A stretch of 64,000 bases of DNA from Acidimicrobiia bacterium (GCA_041393965.1 JAWKJB010000002.1:310001-374000); one strand, 5' to 3'; counted from the stretch's first letter, positions 34,800 to 42,458 are shown. Made by a program: numbers and translations. Notes: generated by a model from the letters alone, not told the origin.

Positions 34800-35160
34800 G
34801 TGCCCAGCAGGTGAGAGCCTCAGGGCACGGCATGAGCTGACCTCAGGTCGACTCATCCGGGAAACCGGAGCCGTATCTCTGCCACGGCAGAGATAGTGGT
34901 TGTTCGAGGGAGCCCAGCCTTCAAACGACCACAGGACCGCCTCCGTTGTGGGGCGATCCGGTGGAACCTTGGTTCCGCCAGCCACTGACCTCGGTCGGTG
35001 GTAGTCCGATCGGACATGACGGCTTAGCTGGCAGCCGAAAGGACACGACCGGTGAGCGGCGGGCAACCGCCTCGAGCCGGACCGGAGTGGCGTTCGCCAT
35101 TTCGAAGACGAGCCCCGAAGGGGCAAGGCCGTCGGCCCTGCTTCTTCGGGGCTCGTCGCG
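34800..35160 (+). ncRNA. Putative structured noncoding RNA 1 (about 360 nt, unrecognised family)
   Basis: There is no credible protein frame. Hairpins follow one another almost without gaps: CCGTGCCC/GGGCACGG (34798-34830), nested TGAG-GACC/GGTC-CTCA (34833-34855), CCGG-GAAA-CCGG (34857-34868), TATCTCTG/CAGAGATA (34874-34895), GTGGTTGTT/AACGACCAC (34896-34932), GGTGGAACC/GGTTCCGCC (34960-34979), CCACTGAC/GTCGGTGG (34982-35001), GTCCGATCGGAC (35004-35015), GGCGG-GCAA-CCGCC (35058-35071) nested in CCGG/CCGG, TGGC/GCCA (35088-35099) and a terminal 14-bp stem (35107-35157). Orientation is taken from the GNRA loops and from promoter-like element P1. The 5' end is estimated from the -10 box. It does not show the conserved cores of tmRNA, RNase P, SRP or common riboswitches that I can recognise. 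Confidence 0.6.
35107..35157 (+). terminator. Strong 14-bp hairpin ending RNA block 1
   Basis: GACGAGCCCCGAAG (35107-35120) pairs perfectly with CTTCGGGGCTCGTC (35144-35157); the 23-nt loop can fold further (GGCC-GTC-GGCC). There is no U-tract, so it is a structural end or actinobacterial-type terminator. A second small hairpin ACCCTC-GCCT-GAGGGT (35199-35214) follows. Confidence 0.45.
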
Positions 35161-35227
35161 TACGCCTCGCAACGGTGAGTTTGTGAACCACTGCTCGAAC
35201 CCTCGCCTGAGGGTCTTCGGTCAGAGC

Positions 35228-35300
35228 GCGAAAACTCCGGTCTGGTCGCGAAAACCAACCAGCAATCTGGCTTGCGGTACCCCCGGCATCGTGGCAGAGT
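35228..35300 (+). promoter_or_regulatory. Promoter-like element P2 upstream of structured RNA block 2
   Basis: GCGAAAA boxes start at 35228 and 35248 (again 20 bp apart), then the -35-like TTGCGG (35272-35277) begins 24 bp from the start of the second box, with a 17-bp spacer and CAGAGT (35295-35300) as a weak -10. It matches P1 at 20 of 28 positions from the second box through TTGC, and shares GAACCACT further upstream. Confidence 0.5.
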
Positions 35301-35305
35301 TCTTG

Positions 35306-35660
35306 AACCGGCGAGGGGAGACCCGAGCCGAGACCGTCAGCTCGCTACCGGCGCAAGCCGAGACCGATGGCGGGTCCCGACCGGCAACGGACGGGATGGC
35401 GGGAAACCGAACCACGCCGCAAGGCGAGGTGACGGACCAGCCGCTCCGAACGGCAGCGCTCTCGCAGCGTGGGGATTTCGATCCCGTCGCCGAAGGGCTT
35501 CGGCCCGGCGGTGAAGCCGAACGGATTGATGTGGGTTTCGATCCACATCATGCCCCGCAGGTGGCAACACCGGCGGAGCGCCAGACCGGCGGTCGCAAGA
35601 CCACAAGGCTTGGCAGTGAGAACACCCCAAGGGGGCTCCGGCTTCCTTGGGGTTTCTCGC
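35306..35660 (+). ncRNA. Putative structured noncoding RNA 2 (about 350 nt, tetraloop-rich, unrecognised family)
   Basis: Tandem partner of RNA block 1. It holds an unusual run of stable tetraloops on the + strand: GGG-GAGA-CCC (35315-35324), CGGC-GCAA-GCCG (35349-35360), CCG-GCAA-CGG inside CCCG/CGGG (35376-35395), CGG-GAAA-CCG (35400-35409), CGCC-GCAA-GGCG (35415-35426), GGGAT-TTCG-ATCCC (35472-35485), GGTG-GCAA-CACC (35560-35571) and GGTC-GCAA-GACC (35591-35602). Other stems are CGCT/AGCG (35457-35469), GCCGAAG/CTTCGGC (35489-35504) and TGATGTGG/CCACATCA (35527-35550). It closes with a 14-bp stem (35618-35658). GNRA loops make sense only on the + strand. It could be an independent RNA or part of a long leader of the PH-domain gene at 35731. 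Confidence 0.6.
35618..35658 (+). terminator. Terminator-like hairpin ending RNA block 2
   Basis: GAGAA, a bulged C, then ACCCCAAGG (35618-35632) pairs with CCTTGGGGTTTCTC (35645-35658): 14 bp with one bulge. The short TTTCTC after the GC-rich core resembles an intrinsic terminator. The PH-domain gene starts 73 bp later. Confidence 0.55.
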
Positions 35661-35730
35661 GTCTTGCCCGCGTTTGCAGGATCTCCCTGTTTGCTTCTCG
35701 TCGGGCTTGTCGCCGTAGTACGCTCCTGCC

Positions 35731-36345
35731 ATGGGATGGCCACACAATTCGCTGACCGAGGGCGAGACGATCATCACTTCGTTCCGCCCACATTGGAAGC
35801 TGCTGTTCATCCCGGCTATCTGGGGGATCGTGGTTCTCGTGGTCTTCATCCTGATCGCGACATGGACTGATGCGCTGCTGTGGTTGCGTCTGCTCGGCGC
35901 CGCACTGATCCTCTTGTGGTTTGTGGTGCGCCCCTTGGTCGATTGGTGGTTCACCCGCTATGTCCTGACAACCGAACGCCTGATCACCCGCCGCGGCTTG
36001 ATCGCCCAAAGCGGCATCGAGATCCCGCTCGATCGCATCACCAATGTCAACTTCTCCCAATCGATCATCGAGCGGCTGCTGGGTGCGGGAGATCTGCTGG
36101 TCGAGTCTGCGGGGGAAACCGGCCAGAGCTCGTTTGCGAATATCCCACATCCCGACCGTTTCCAGGGCGTCCTGTACAAGGCACGCGAGGCTCGCACGCT
36201 TGCATTGGGCCCCGGCGCGGGTGGCGGACGGGTCAAGTCCGATGGGGCAGAAGCGATCCGCAAACTTGCATCGCTGCGCGATGAGGGGCTGATCTCGGAA
36301 GCGGAATACGAACAAAAGCGCAAGGAGCTTCTCGACGGGATGTGA
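35731..36345 (+). CDS. Membrane protein with bacterial PH domain (bPH2/DUF304) and SHOCT domain
   Basis: 204 residues. Two adjacent transmembrane helices (about 23-43 and 48-66) are followed by a bPH2 domain (about 70-150) with the typical YVLTTERLITRRGLIAQSGIEIPLDRITNV pattern, here in pieces: LTTERLITRRG and IPLDRITNVN. The C-terminal 30 residues (IRKLASLRDEGLISEAEYEQ) are a SHOCT oligomerisation domain. Function is unknown; members are membrane-anchored and may scaffold envelope proteins. It lies 73 bp downstream of the second structured RNA block on the same strand. Confidence 0.85.
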   Translation: MGWPHNSLTEGETIITSFRPHWKLLFIPAIWGIVVLVVFILIATWTDALLWLRLLGAALILLWFVVRPLVDWWFTRYVLTTERLITRRGLIAQSGIEIPLDRITNVNFSQSIIERLLGAGDLLVESAGETGQSSFANIPHPDRFQGVLYKAREARTLALGPGAGGGRVKSDGAEAIRKLASLRDEGLISEAEYEQKRKELLDGM

Positions 36346-36367
36346 TCGGGCTGTCGTCGTCCGCTTT

Positions 36368-37588
36368 TCAGACGCTGCTGCCGGCCCGATCGAATCTCCC
36401 GACGATCTCCACATGGTAGGTCTGTGGGAACAAATCCACGGGGGTGGCCTCCACGAACTTGTAGCCGACATCGGTGAGCGTGCGGGTATCTCGAGCGAAG
36501 GAGGCGGGGTCGCACGAAACATAGGCGATCCGGCGTGGCAGCGCCGAGGTCACGGCGGCGACTCCGCGTTCACCGAGACCCTTCCGGGGCGGATCAACGA
36601 CTGCCACATCCCAGTATTCCTCCAACCGTTCGATGTCGCGCGTCAGGGAACCCGCGATGACCGATGCGTCGACGCCGGCGGCAGCGAGATTGCGCCGCGC
36701 GAACGACACGGCGCGTTGTGAGGTGTCCATCCCGATGACTCGACCGGCTCCACGACCCACCGTCGCACCGAACAGGCCAACGCCGCAGTAAGCGTCGAGC
36801 ATGGTTTCTTCCGGCGTGACCTGCAGTATGTCCCGAACGAGTTCCACCAGTAGCTCGGCGCCGAGCGTGTTGTTCTGGAAGAAGCCTTCCGGGGGGATGT
36901 CGAAGCTCACATTGTCGATGGTTTCCGTCAGAGCCGGATCACCAGCGACCGGTCGCAGCCGTCCCCGATCGACATGAACGACACTGATCCCCCAAGTGGC
37001 GACATCGTCAGGGACACTCCCTTCGATCACCGCAACGGTGTCACCGGTACGGATGCCACACCGGACCGTCAGTCGGGTTACACCGTTGAGATCGCCGATC
37101 GTGTCGACGGCGATTCGCAGGGGAGGGGCGAGGACGAGACAATCCGTGATCGGGACCAGCTCGTTCGAGCGCGCCCGGTACAAGGCGGGCCTCCCGCCGA
37201 GCACATGGAAGTCGATCCGGTTGCGGTAGGCGAAGCTGCCGCCGGGTACGAATCGGGTTGTGTGGACGAGGGGCGACTCGATACGCCCCAGGTGTTCGAG
37301 CTGGGAGACCACCGTTGCATGCTTCCATTCACGCTGGACCCCGTCCTCGGCGAACTGCCATTGACACCCACCGCAGATCGGTGCATGGATGCACGGTTCC
37401 GTGCGGCGCTGTGGTGCTGGAGCCAGCACTTCGACGAGGGCGACACGGGCCCATGCCCCCTTGTCCTCGACGACGGTGCCCGTGACCACCTCTCCCGGCA
37501 TGGCTCCGGCCACGAAATGAGCCTTGCCGTCGTGGCGCGCCACGGCTTCGCCACCGTGGGCCATGGTGTGGGGATGGAGTTCGATCAC
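36368..37588 (-). CDS. TrmA/RumA-family RNA (uracil-5-)-methyltransferase
   Basis: 406 residues from GTG 37588. An N-terminal TRAM/OB region is followed by the Fe-S ligands C66, C72, C75 and C150 in the RumA spacing. The SAM-binding motif is DAYCGVGLFG (265-274); GFFQNN (235-240) and the nucleophile C359 in VSCDPASFARD complete the m5U methyltransferase active site. The modified RNA (tRNA U54 or a 23S rRNA uridine) cannot be decided from sequence. TACGCT lies 6 nt upstream of the GTG, indicating a leaderless start; the promoter is divergent from the small membrane protein gene. Confidence 0.9.
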   Translation of the reverse strand: MIELHPHTMAHGGEAVARHDGKAHFVAGAMPGEVVTGTVVEDKGAWARVALVEVLAPAPQRRTEPCIHAPICGGCQWQFAEDGVQREWKHATVVSQLEHLGRIESPLVHTTRFVPGGSFAYRNRIDFHVLGGRPALYRARSNELVPITDCLVLAPPLRIAVDTIGDLNGVTRLTVRCGIRTGDTVAVIEGSVPDDVATWGISVVHVDRGRLRPVAGDPALTETIDNVSFDIPPEGFFQNNTLGAELLVELVRDILQVTPEETMLDAYCGVGLFGATVGRGAGRVIGMDTSQRAVSFARRNLAAAGVDASVIAGSLTRDIERLEEYWDVAVVDPPRKGLGERGVAAVTSALPRRIAYVSCDPASFARDTRTLTDVGYKFVEATPVDLFPQTYHVEIVGRFDRAGSSV

Positions 37589-37594
37589 TGCGGC

Positions 37595-37600
37595 AGCGTA
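37595..37600 (-). promoter_or_regulatory. -10 box TACGCT, leaderless type, for the TrmA-family gene
   Basis: TACGCT on the minus strand ends 6 nt before GTG 37588; no Shine-Dalgarno sequence is present. Confidence 0.45.
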
Positions 37601-37673
37601 CCTCGCCGCTCTGCGTGACGGGTACCGATGGCGGCCGCGGTACCTTCCGAGCTGACTGACAGGGGAGACAGCG

Positions 37674-38045
37674 GTGGATCTCGGCACGATCCTTCGATTC
37701 CATCAGGAGTGGTTCTACTTCGCCGTCGCATCGTGCGGAGTTGTCGGGGTATGGGGGCTCATCCTCGCGGCTCTCAAGCGGGAGCCTTCCCGGTGGTTCG
37801 GATATGCAAGAGCCGTCGCGATCACGGCCATCCTGATCCAAGTCGGCGCGGGGGTGATGCTGTACGCAAACGATCTGCGCCCTGCGAACTCGTTCCATGT
37901 TTTCTACGGCGTGGTGACGGCGATCACCCTCACCCTCGCCTATGTCTATCGAGCCACGATGGCGCGCCGTCCGGCCCTCACCTACGGCATCTTGCTGCTG
38001 TTCGTCATGGGGCTCGGCATACGGGCTTGGATGAGCGTCAGCTGA
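37674..38045 (+). CDS. Small four-helix integral membrane protein of unknown function
   Basis: 123 residues from GTG 37674, with GGGGAGA upstream and a -10-like TACCTT at 37641-37646. Four hydrophobic segments (about 14-34, 45-66, 75-92, 100-119) fill almost the whole protein. It has histidines in RFHQEW and SFHVFYG and an arginine-rich loop between helices 1 and 2. I do not recognise the family. It precedes the InhA-like gene on the same strand, 51 bp away, but that gene has its own -10-like TAGCAT, so co-transcription is uncertain. Confidence 0.75.
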   Translation: MDLGTILRFHQEWFYFAVASCGVVGVWGLILAALKREPSRWFGYARAVAITAILIQVGAGVMLYANDLRPANSFHVFYGVVTAITLTLAYVYRATMARRPALTYGILLLFVMGLGIRAWMSVS

Positions 38046-38096
38046 GCGACTCGCCGGTCGCCTAGCATCGAACCAGCGTCGGAAGAGGAAGGAACC

Positions 38097-38888
38097 ATGC
38101 TCGAGGGAAAACGGATTCTGATCACCGGCGTGCTGACCGACGACTCGATCGCCTGGCACACGGCACGCGTGGCTCAGGGTCTCGGTGCCGAGGTTGTCCT
38201 CACCGGGTTCGGTCGCGGAATATCCCTCACCCGAAGGTCCGCCAAGCGTCTCCCGATCGAGGCTGATGTCCATGAGCTCGACATCAACAGCCCCGAGCAC
38301 ATGGCGAACCTTGTCTCGGCACTTGACGACAAATGGGGTGGCCTCGACGGAGCACTCCACGCGATCGCTTTCGCCCCTGCCGACGCCCTCGGCGGGGAGT
38401 TCCTCAACACCCCTGCCGACTCTGCGTCCGTTGCGTTCCTCACATCGGCCTTCTCATACAAGACGCTCGCGGTCGGCCTTCGACCGCTCTTCGCGAAAGC
38501 CGGTGGGGGAGCGGTCGTCGGGCTCGATTTCGACAACTCGGTTGCGTGGCCCGGATACGACTGGATGGGTGTCGCGAAGTCGGCGCTGCAATCCGTCAAC
38601 CGATATCTCGCTCGGTATCTCGGTGAAGAGGACATTCGTGTGAATCTCGTGTCGGCTGGCCCGCTTGGCACGGTCGCGGCGAAGTCGATCCCCGGATTCA
38701 CCCAATACGAGAGCCTGTGGGCTGTTCGTGCCCCACTCGGTTGGGATCCCCACGACCCGGAGCCGGTCGCGAAGATGGCCTGTGTGTTGCTCTCCGATTT
38801 CGCCCTCGCGACATCCGGAGAGGTCGTTCATGTCGACGGTGGCTTCCACAGCAACGCCGCGGGACCTCACGAGGGACTCGATACCTGA
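38097..38888 (+). CDS. fabI: Enoyl-ACP reductase, InhA/FabI type
   Basis: 263 residues with GGAAGG upstream. It reduces trans-2-enoyl-ACP with NADH in type-II fatty acid synthesis. GVLTDDSIAW replaces the classical SDR glycine motif, as in FabI/InhA, and YDWMGVAKSALQSVNRY carries the catalytic Y154 and K161, closely matching mycobacterial InhA. The SAGPLGTVAAKSIPGF segment forms the substrate-binding loop. A -10-like TAGCAT is at 38063-38068. The strong similarity to InhA supports an actinobacterial host. Confidence 0.93.
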   Translation: MLEGKRILITGVLTDDSIAWHTARVAQGLGAEVVLTGFGRGISLTRRSAKRLPIEADVHELDINSPEHMANLVSALDDKWGGLDGALHAIAFAPADALGGEFLNTPADSASVAFLTSAFSYKTLAVGLRPLFAKAGGGAVVGLDFDNSVAWPGYDWMGVAKSALQSVNRYLARYLGEEDIRVNLVSAGPLGTVAAKSIPGFTQYESLWAVRAPLGWDPHDPEPVAKMACVLLSDFALATSGEVVHVDGGFHSNAAGPHEGLDT

Positions 38889-38894
38889 ATCCGG

Positions 38895-40679
38895 TCAGGC
38901 GCCTCGACCTGTGGAACGACCGGGAATCGCAACGGTGAAGGTCGCACCGCCACCGACCGTTGGCTCGAACCACACCCGACCCCCCATCGCCTCCACGAGA
39001 CCCTTGACGATCGACAGTCCGAGCCCGGCGCCACCTTTCGACCTCGTCTCGTTCGGCTGAAGCTGGGTGAAGCGCTCGAACACCACATCGTGTTTCTCGT
39101 AGGGAATGCCGGGGCCATGATCGATCACACGCAACCGGGTCTCACCGCCCACCTCGGTGACGGACACCATCACATCATTCCCGCCGTACTTGAGGGCGTT
39201 CTCGACGAGGTTGGTCATCGTGCGTGCGAGGTGGTCAGGGTCCGCAACGATGCTGCCGATCCCGGGCGCGACCTCGAGACGCACGCGATCGCCGCCGGGT
39301 AGCACCGTGATGAGATCATCGAGGAACACGGCAACATCGATGGTTCCTGGTCGAACCGGTAGCGATGCAGCCTCGATTCTGGACATGACGAGGAGGTCCT
39401 CGATCAAGGTCCTGAGACGGTTCGATTGCTTTGAAGCCATGTCGATGAGCTGTCTTGCCCGCGGGTCCTCGGGAACGAGTTCGGGTCGCTGCAGGGTGCT
39501 CAGAGCGCCGATGATGGATGTGAGCGGTGTTCGCAGTTCATGGGAGACGACGGATACGAAGTCGGTCTTCATCTGGGCGAGTTCGGCCATACGCTCACCC
39601 ATGTCCCGGGCAGCCTCGTATCGAGTGATCTGATTCAGGACGAGCGACGCAGGCGCGGCGACGCCTTCGAGGGTCTCAAGGTCCTCATCCGTGAACGGGG
39701 TCTCCTTGTCGCCGACCATCAAGACGCCGATGGATCTGTCCTCGACACGCAGCGAGACGACGGCGAGCCGTTCTGCCTGGAGCTCATCGGCAAGGCGTTC
39801 TTGCCCTCGGTCCATGGGATCGTTGATCATTCCCGTCTTTCCGGACATGAACACCCGCTGGGGGAGCCCCGGTTCGTTGAGGGCGACAACAAACTCGTCG
39901 GCGGGAACAATGCTGCCTGCCACCCAGATCGGCGACATCAGCTGGAGGGTCTCGGACGCCGGGTCGTACAACATGACGAGGCCGACCCGTGCCCCAACCG
40001 AATCAGCCACACGCCCGACGAGTTCGGGGAGGACATCGGTGAGCTTGGTGCCTGCTCCGATCGCGAGCGAAACATCGTAGAGCCGGGTGAGTTCGCGTTC
40101 TTTTTCCGCGAGGTCCGACTCGCGCGAAGCCAGCTCGCTGTACCGACTCGACGACTCCTCGATCTGGACCCGGATGCGAATCGAGATCAGCGTCACGAAG
40201 ACGATCACCCCCACGAAGGCGAGCATTGCGGTGCTCGTGCGGGAAGAGACATAGCCACCCGATGCCCCGAGGGCAGCCCAGTAGCTGCAGATGGCAGCGA
40301 TGTTGACAACGAGCAGGGAGCTGAGCTGTACCGCCGTTGCGGCCGCGAAGAACGGCACAACGAGGAAGCCGACTGCCGTCGGGATCGACACGGCGCGCAG
40401 TTCGATGACGAGCTGGCCGATGAGCACCGAGATGCACCACACCGTGATGAGCCAGTCCGCGATCGTCGACTGGATGGTGTCGCGCCAAGGGATGAAGGTC
40501 AGGATGGCCATGGCAACGCCGAAGGCGCCTGCCGACAGCAGCGCAACCTCCCGGTCGGGTCCGGTCAGCGACAGACTCCAGATCGTGAAAACAGCGAACG
40601 CCATCCACGAGACGACGAGCCCGGTGTGGATGACTCGTACGCGATAGTCGATCATGAGCCGGTCGTCGCTGCGGCTCAT
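38895..40679 (-). CDS. Membrane sensor histidine kinase with GAF domain
   Basis: 594 residues from ATG 40679. Six or so transmembrane helices (about 15-170) lead into a coiled coil (about 175-200), a GAF domain (about 200-350), a HisKA dimerisation domain with H380 in VSHELRTPL, and a HATPase domain ending near 590 (NLVENALKYGG N-box, DHGPGIP G1-box, GGAGLGLSIVKGL G2-box). No response regulator gene is adjacent. The ligand of the membrane or GAF domain is unknown. Its start is 43 bp from that of ddl on the opposite strand, so the two promoters overlap (ACGGTA at 40707-40712 reads TACCGT on the minus strand). Confidence 0.9.
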   Translation of the reverse strand: MSRSDDRLMIDYRVRVIHTGLVVSWMAFAVFTIWSLSLTGPDREVALLSAGAFGVAMAILTFIPWRDTIQSTIADWLITVWCISVLIGQLVIELRAVSIPTAVGFLVVPFFAAATAVQLSSLLVVNIAAICSYWAALGASGGYVSSRTSTAMLAFVGVIVFVTLISIRIRVQIEESSSRYSELASRESDLAEKERELTRLYDVSLAIGAGTKLTDVLPELVGRVADSVGARVGLVMLYDPASETLQLMSPIWVAGSIVPADEFVVALNEPGLPQRVFMSGKTGMINDPMDRGQERLADELQAERLAVVSLRVEDRSIGVLMVGDKETPFTDEDLETLEGVAAPASLVLNQITRYEAARDMGERMAELAQMKTDFVSVVSHELRTPLTSIIGALSTLQRPELVPEDPRARQLIDMASKQSNRLRTLIEDLLVMSRIEAASLPVRPGTIDVAVFLDDLITVLPGGDRVRLEVAPGIGSIVADPDHLARTMTNLVENALKYGGNDVMVSVTEVGGETRLRVIDHGPGIPYEKHDVVFERFTQLQPNETRSKGGAGLGLSIVKGLVEAMGGRVWFEPTVGGGATFTVAIPGRSTGRGA

Positions 40680-40710
40680 CCAAACCCCCTGAGATTGGTG
40701 GTGCACACGG

Positions 40711-40716
40711 TAATCT
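40711..40716 (+). promoter_or_regulatory. -10 box TAATCT, leaderless type, for ddl
   Basis: TAATCT ends 6 nt before ATG 40723, so transcription would begin at the start codon; no Shine-Dalgarno sequence precedes ddl. It overlaps a divergent minus-strand TACCGT for the histidine kinase. Confidence 0.5.
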
Positions 40717-40722
40717 TGCCCG

Positions 40723-41766
40723 ATGGCCAGTGTCCTCCTTCTCTTCGGCGGCCGATCCTCCGAACACGAGGTTTCTTGCGAATCAGCCCGTTCGGTGCAC
40801 GACGCCCTCGTCGGTGCAGGGCACCGCGTCATCCCGGTGGGAATCGATCGGGATGGGAGGTGGCACCTCGTCGATGCCTCTCATCGACCGTTGCGAGCCG
40901 AAGGTAGGCCGGTGTCACTGCGGGTCCCCGAAGGGGTCCTCGCGGTTGCAGATGAAAGGATCGGCTTTGATGTCGTGTTCCCGGTGCTGCACGGTCCCAT
41001 GGGTGAGGACGGGACGGTGCAGGGGCTGTTCGACATCTGCGATGCCCCCTATGTCGGCTGCGATGTGAGGGCGAGTGCGGTGTGCATGGACAAGGACCTC
41101 ACCAAGCGTCTCGTCGCCGGTGAGGGCATCGCGACGCCGCGGTGGCGAACGGTCACGCGCCGCATGTGGGATGAGGATCCCGGAGGGACCATCGATGCGA
41201 TCGCATCGGCATTGCCCTTCCCGATGTTCGTCAAGCCGTCGGCACAGGGATCGTCAGTCGGCATCTCGAAGGTATCCGATGCCGATTCGCTGTCCGCGGG
41301 CATCCTTCTGGCGCTTCGGTACGACTCGAAGGTCGTCGTTGAGGAAGCGATTGTCGGAAGGGAGATCGAAGTCGCCGTCCTCGATGGCCCGAGAGCCTCT
41401 CTCCCCGGGGAGATCCTCCTTGAGGCGGACTGGTATACCTACGACGCGAAGTACGCAGACGACTCGAGCGAATGCGTCGCGCCTGCTGGCCTCCCTGACG
41501 ATCAGACCCTCGAGGTTCGGTCGATTGCTGAGGCCGTGTTCTCGCTACTCGGTCTTTCGGGGCTCGCTCGGATCGATTTCTTCCTCGATGCAACGACCGG
41601 GAAGTTCCTGTTCAACGAGGCGAACACGATGCCGGGATTCACCTCGATCTCGGGATTCCCCAAGATGTGGCTCGCGTCGGGACTCACCTACGAAGGACTG
41701 TGTTCACACCTCATCGACGCGGCGATCGAAGCCCACGCCCAGCGTTCGACCCTCGCGATACGGTGA
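40723..41766 (+). CDS. ddl: D-alanine--D-alanine ligase
   Basis: 347 residues. The enzyme joins two D-alanines with ATP for the peptidoglycan stem peptide. Landmarks are FGGRSSEHEVS (8-18), VLHGPMGEDGTVQG, the ATP-grasp lysine in FVKPSAQGSSVGISKV, EIEVAVLDG, and the metal-binding RIDFFLD and FNEANTMPGFT. Length is normal for Ddl. It is probably expressed from its own leaderless transcript. Confidence 0.96.
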   Translation: MASVLLLFGGRSSEHEVSCESARSVHDALVGAGHRVIPVGIDRDGRWHLVDASHRPLRAEGRPVSLRVPEGVLAVADERIGFDVVFPVLHGPMGEDGTVQGLFDICDAPYVGCDVRASAVCMDKDLTKRLVAGEGIATPRWRTVTRRMWDEDPGGTIDAIASALPFPMFVKPSAQGSSVGISKVSDADSLSAGILLALRYDSKVVVEEAIVGREIEVAVLDGPRASLPGEILLEADWYTYDAKYADDSSECVAPAGLPDDQTLEVRSIAEAVFSLLGLSGLARIDFFLDATTGKFLFNEANTMPGFTSISGFPKMWLASGLTYEGLCSHLIDAAIEAHAQRSTLAIR

Positions 41767-41778
41767 TCGAGCCTCTGC

Positions 41779-42012
41779 TCAGATCCGAATGACGGGACAG
41801 GTGAGCGTCCGGTCGATGCCTTCGACGGGCTGGATCTTCGTGACGACAAGATGTCCGAGCGCATCGACATCTTCAGCGGTGGCCGACACGATGACATCGT
41901 ACGGTCCGGTGACAGCCTCCGACGAAGTGACCCCATCGATTGCGGCGATCGCCGACGCGACTTCCGATGCCCGTCCCGAATCGGTCTGAATCAACACATA
42001 GGCCTGAACCAT
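41779..42012 (-). CDS. Stand-alone Lrp/AsnC ligand-binding (RAM) domain protein
   Basis: 77 residues, only the effector-binding AsnC C-terminal domain with no DNA-binding helix-turn-helix. VQAYVLIQTDSGR starts the first beta strand and VTGPYDVIVSATAED is the signature strand-turn. Stand-alone RAM proteins bind amino acids and may form mixed oligomers with full-length Lrp regulators; the ligand is unknown. It converges on ddl and is followed upstream by the CSD-like and rpmB genes on the same strand. Confidence 0.85.
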   Translation of the reverse strand: MVQAYVLIQTDSGRASEVASAIAAIDGVTSSEAVTGPYDVIVSATAEDVDALGHLVVTKIQPVEGIDRTLTCPVIRI

Positions 42013-42059
42013 GGTGGAAGTCTACCGCACCGTCACCGCTCGCGGGATGTCGATTCAGA

Positions 42060-42269
42060 TCAGTAGCCGTCGGAACCGAATCGGAGGTTGGAGGCGACGG
42101 GCGTGTCGTCGTCGGAGATGTCGAAGCGAACGCGCTGTCCCTGTCGGAGGAAGCGGAACATCGAGCCGTCGAGACTGCCCGGCCTGAGAAGGACCTCGGA
42201 TCGGTCGTCATCGCGTATGACGATGCCGACACCGGTGGCGCTGTCGTACACCTTCACGACGCCCTGCAT
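42060..42269 (-). CDS. Small cold-shock-domain-like protein
   Basis: 69 residues. GVVKVYDSATGVGIVIRDD and QGQRVRFDISDD align with strands 1-3 and 4-5 of a cold-shock domain, but the aromatic RNP1/RNP2 pattern (KGFGFI, VFVH) is eroded: VGIVI and EVLLR. It may be a divergent OB-fold nucleic-acid-binding protein. Its ATG (42269) abuts the last base of the rpmB stop codon, so it would be translated with ribosomal protein L28. Confidence 0.65.
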   Translation of the reverse strand: MQGVVKVYDSATGVGIVIRDDDRSEVLLRPGSLDGSMFRFLRQGQRVRFDISDDDTPVASNLRFGSDGY

Positions 42270-42458
42270 CTAGACCTTCTCGACCTTCCCGGCCTTGATG
42301 CACGAAGTGCAGACCTTGGCGCGGCGCGAATTGGACCCGTGCTTGACGCGGATCTTCTGGATGTTGGGACGCCAGGTTTTTGACGACCGCTTGTGGGAAA
42401 AGCTGACCTGCTTGCCCGTCCACGGCTCCTTGCCGCAGACCTCGCATCTGTACGCCAT
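42270..42458 (-). CDS. rpmB: 50S ribosomal protein L28
   Basis: 62 residues from ATG 42458, which has AGGAGG 9 nt upstream; the ATG at 42467 directly abuts that site and is too close. MAYRCEVCGKEP, SFSHKRSSKTWRPNIQ and VCTSCIKAG are diagnostic, and two CxxC pairs show the zinc-binding form of L28. It is divergent from recG, 86 bp apart. Confidence 0.94.
   Translation of the reverse strand: MAYRCEVCGKEPWTGKQVSFSHKRSSKTWRPNIQKIRVKHGSNSRRAKVCTSCIKAGKVEKV

Noticed and set aside
34668..35730. tmRNA, RNase P RNA or group II intron in the 1-kb non-coding region
   Set aside because: No tRNA-like ends or tag frame, no RNase P P4 strands and no intron domain V were found on either strand by eye; a covariance-model search would settle it.
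34946..35755. 269-codon open frame on the + strand through the structured RNA region
   Set aside because: Its translation is low-complexity, rich in Arg/Ser/Gly, has no recognisable domain or ribosome-binding site, and runs straight across both hairpin arrays and into the PH-domain gene in another frame.
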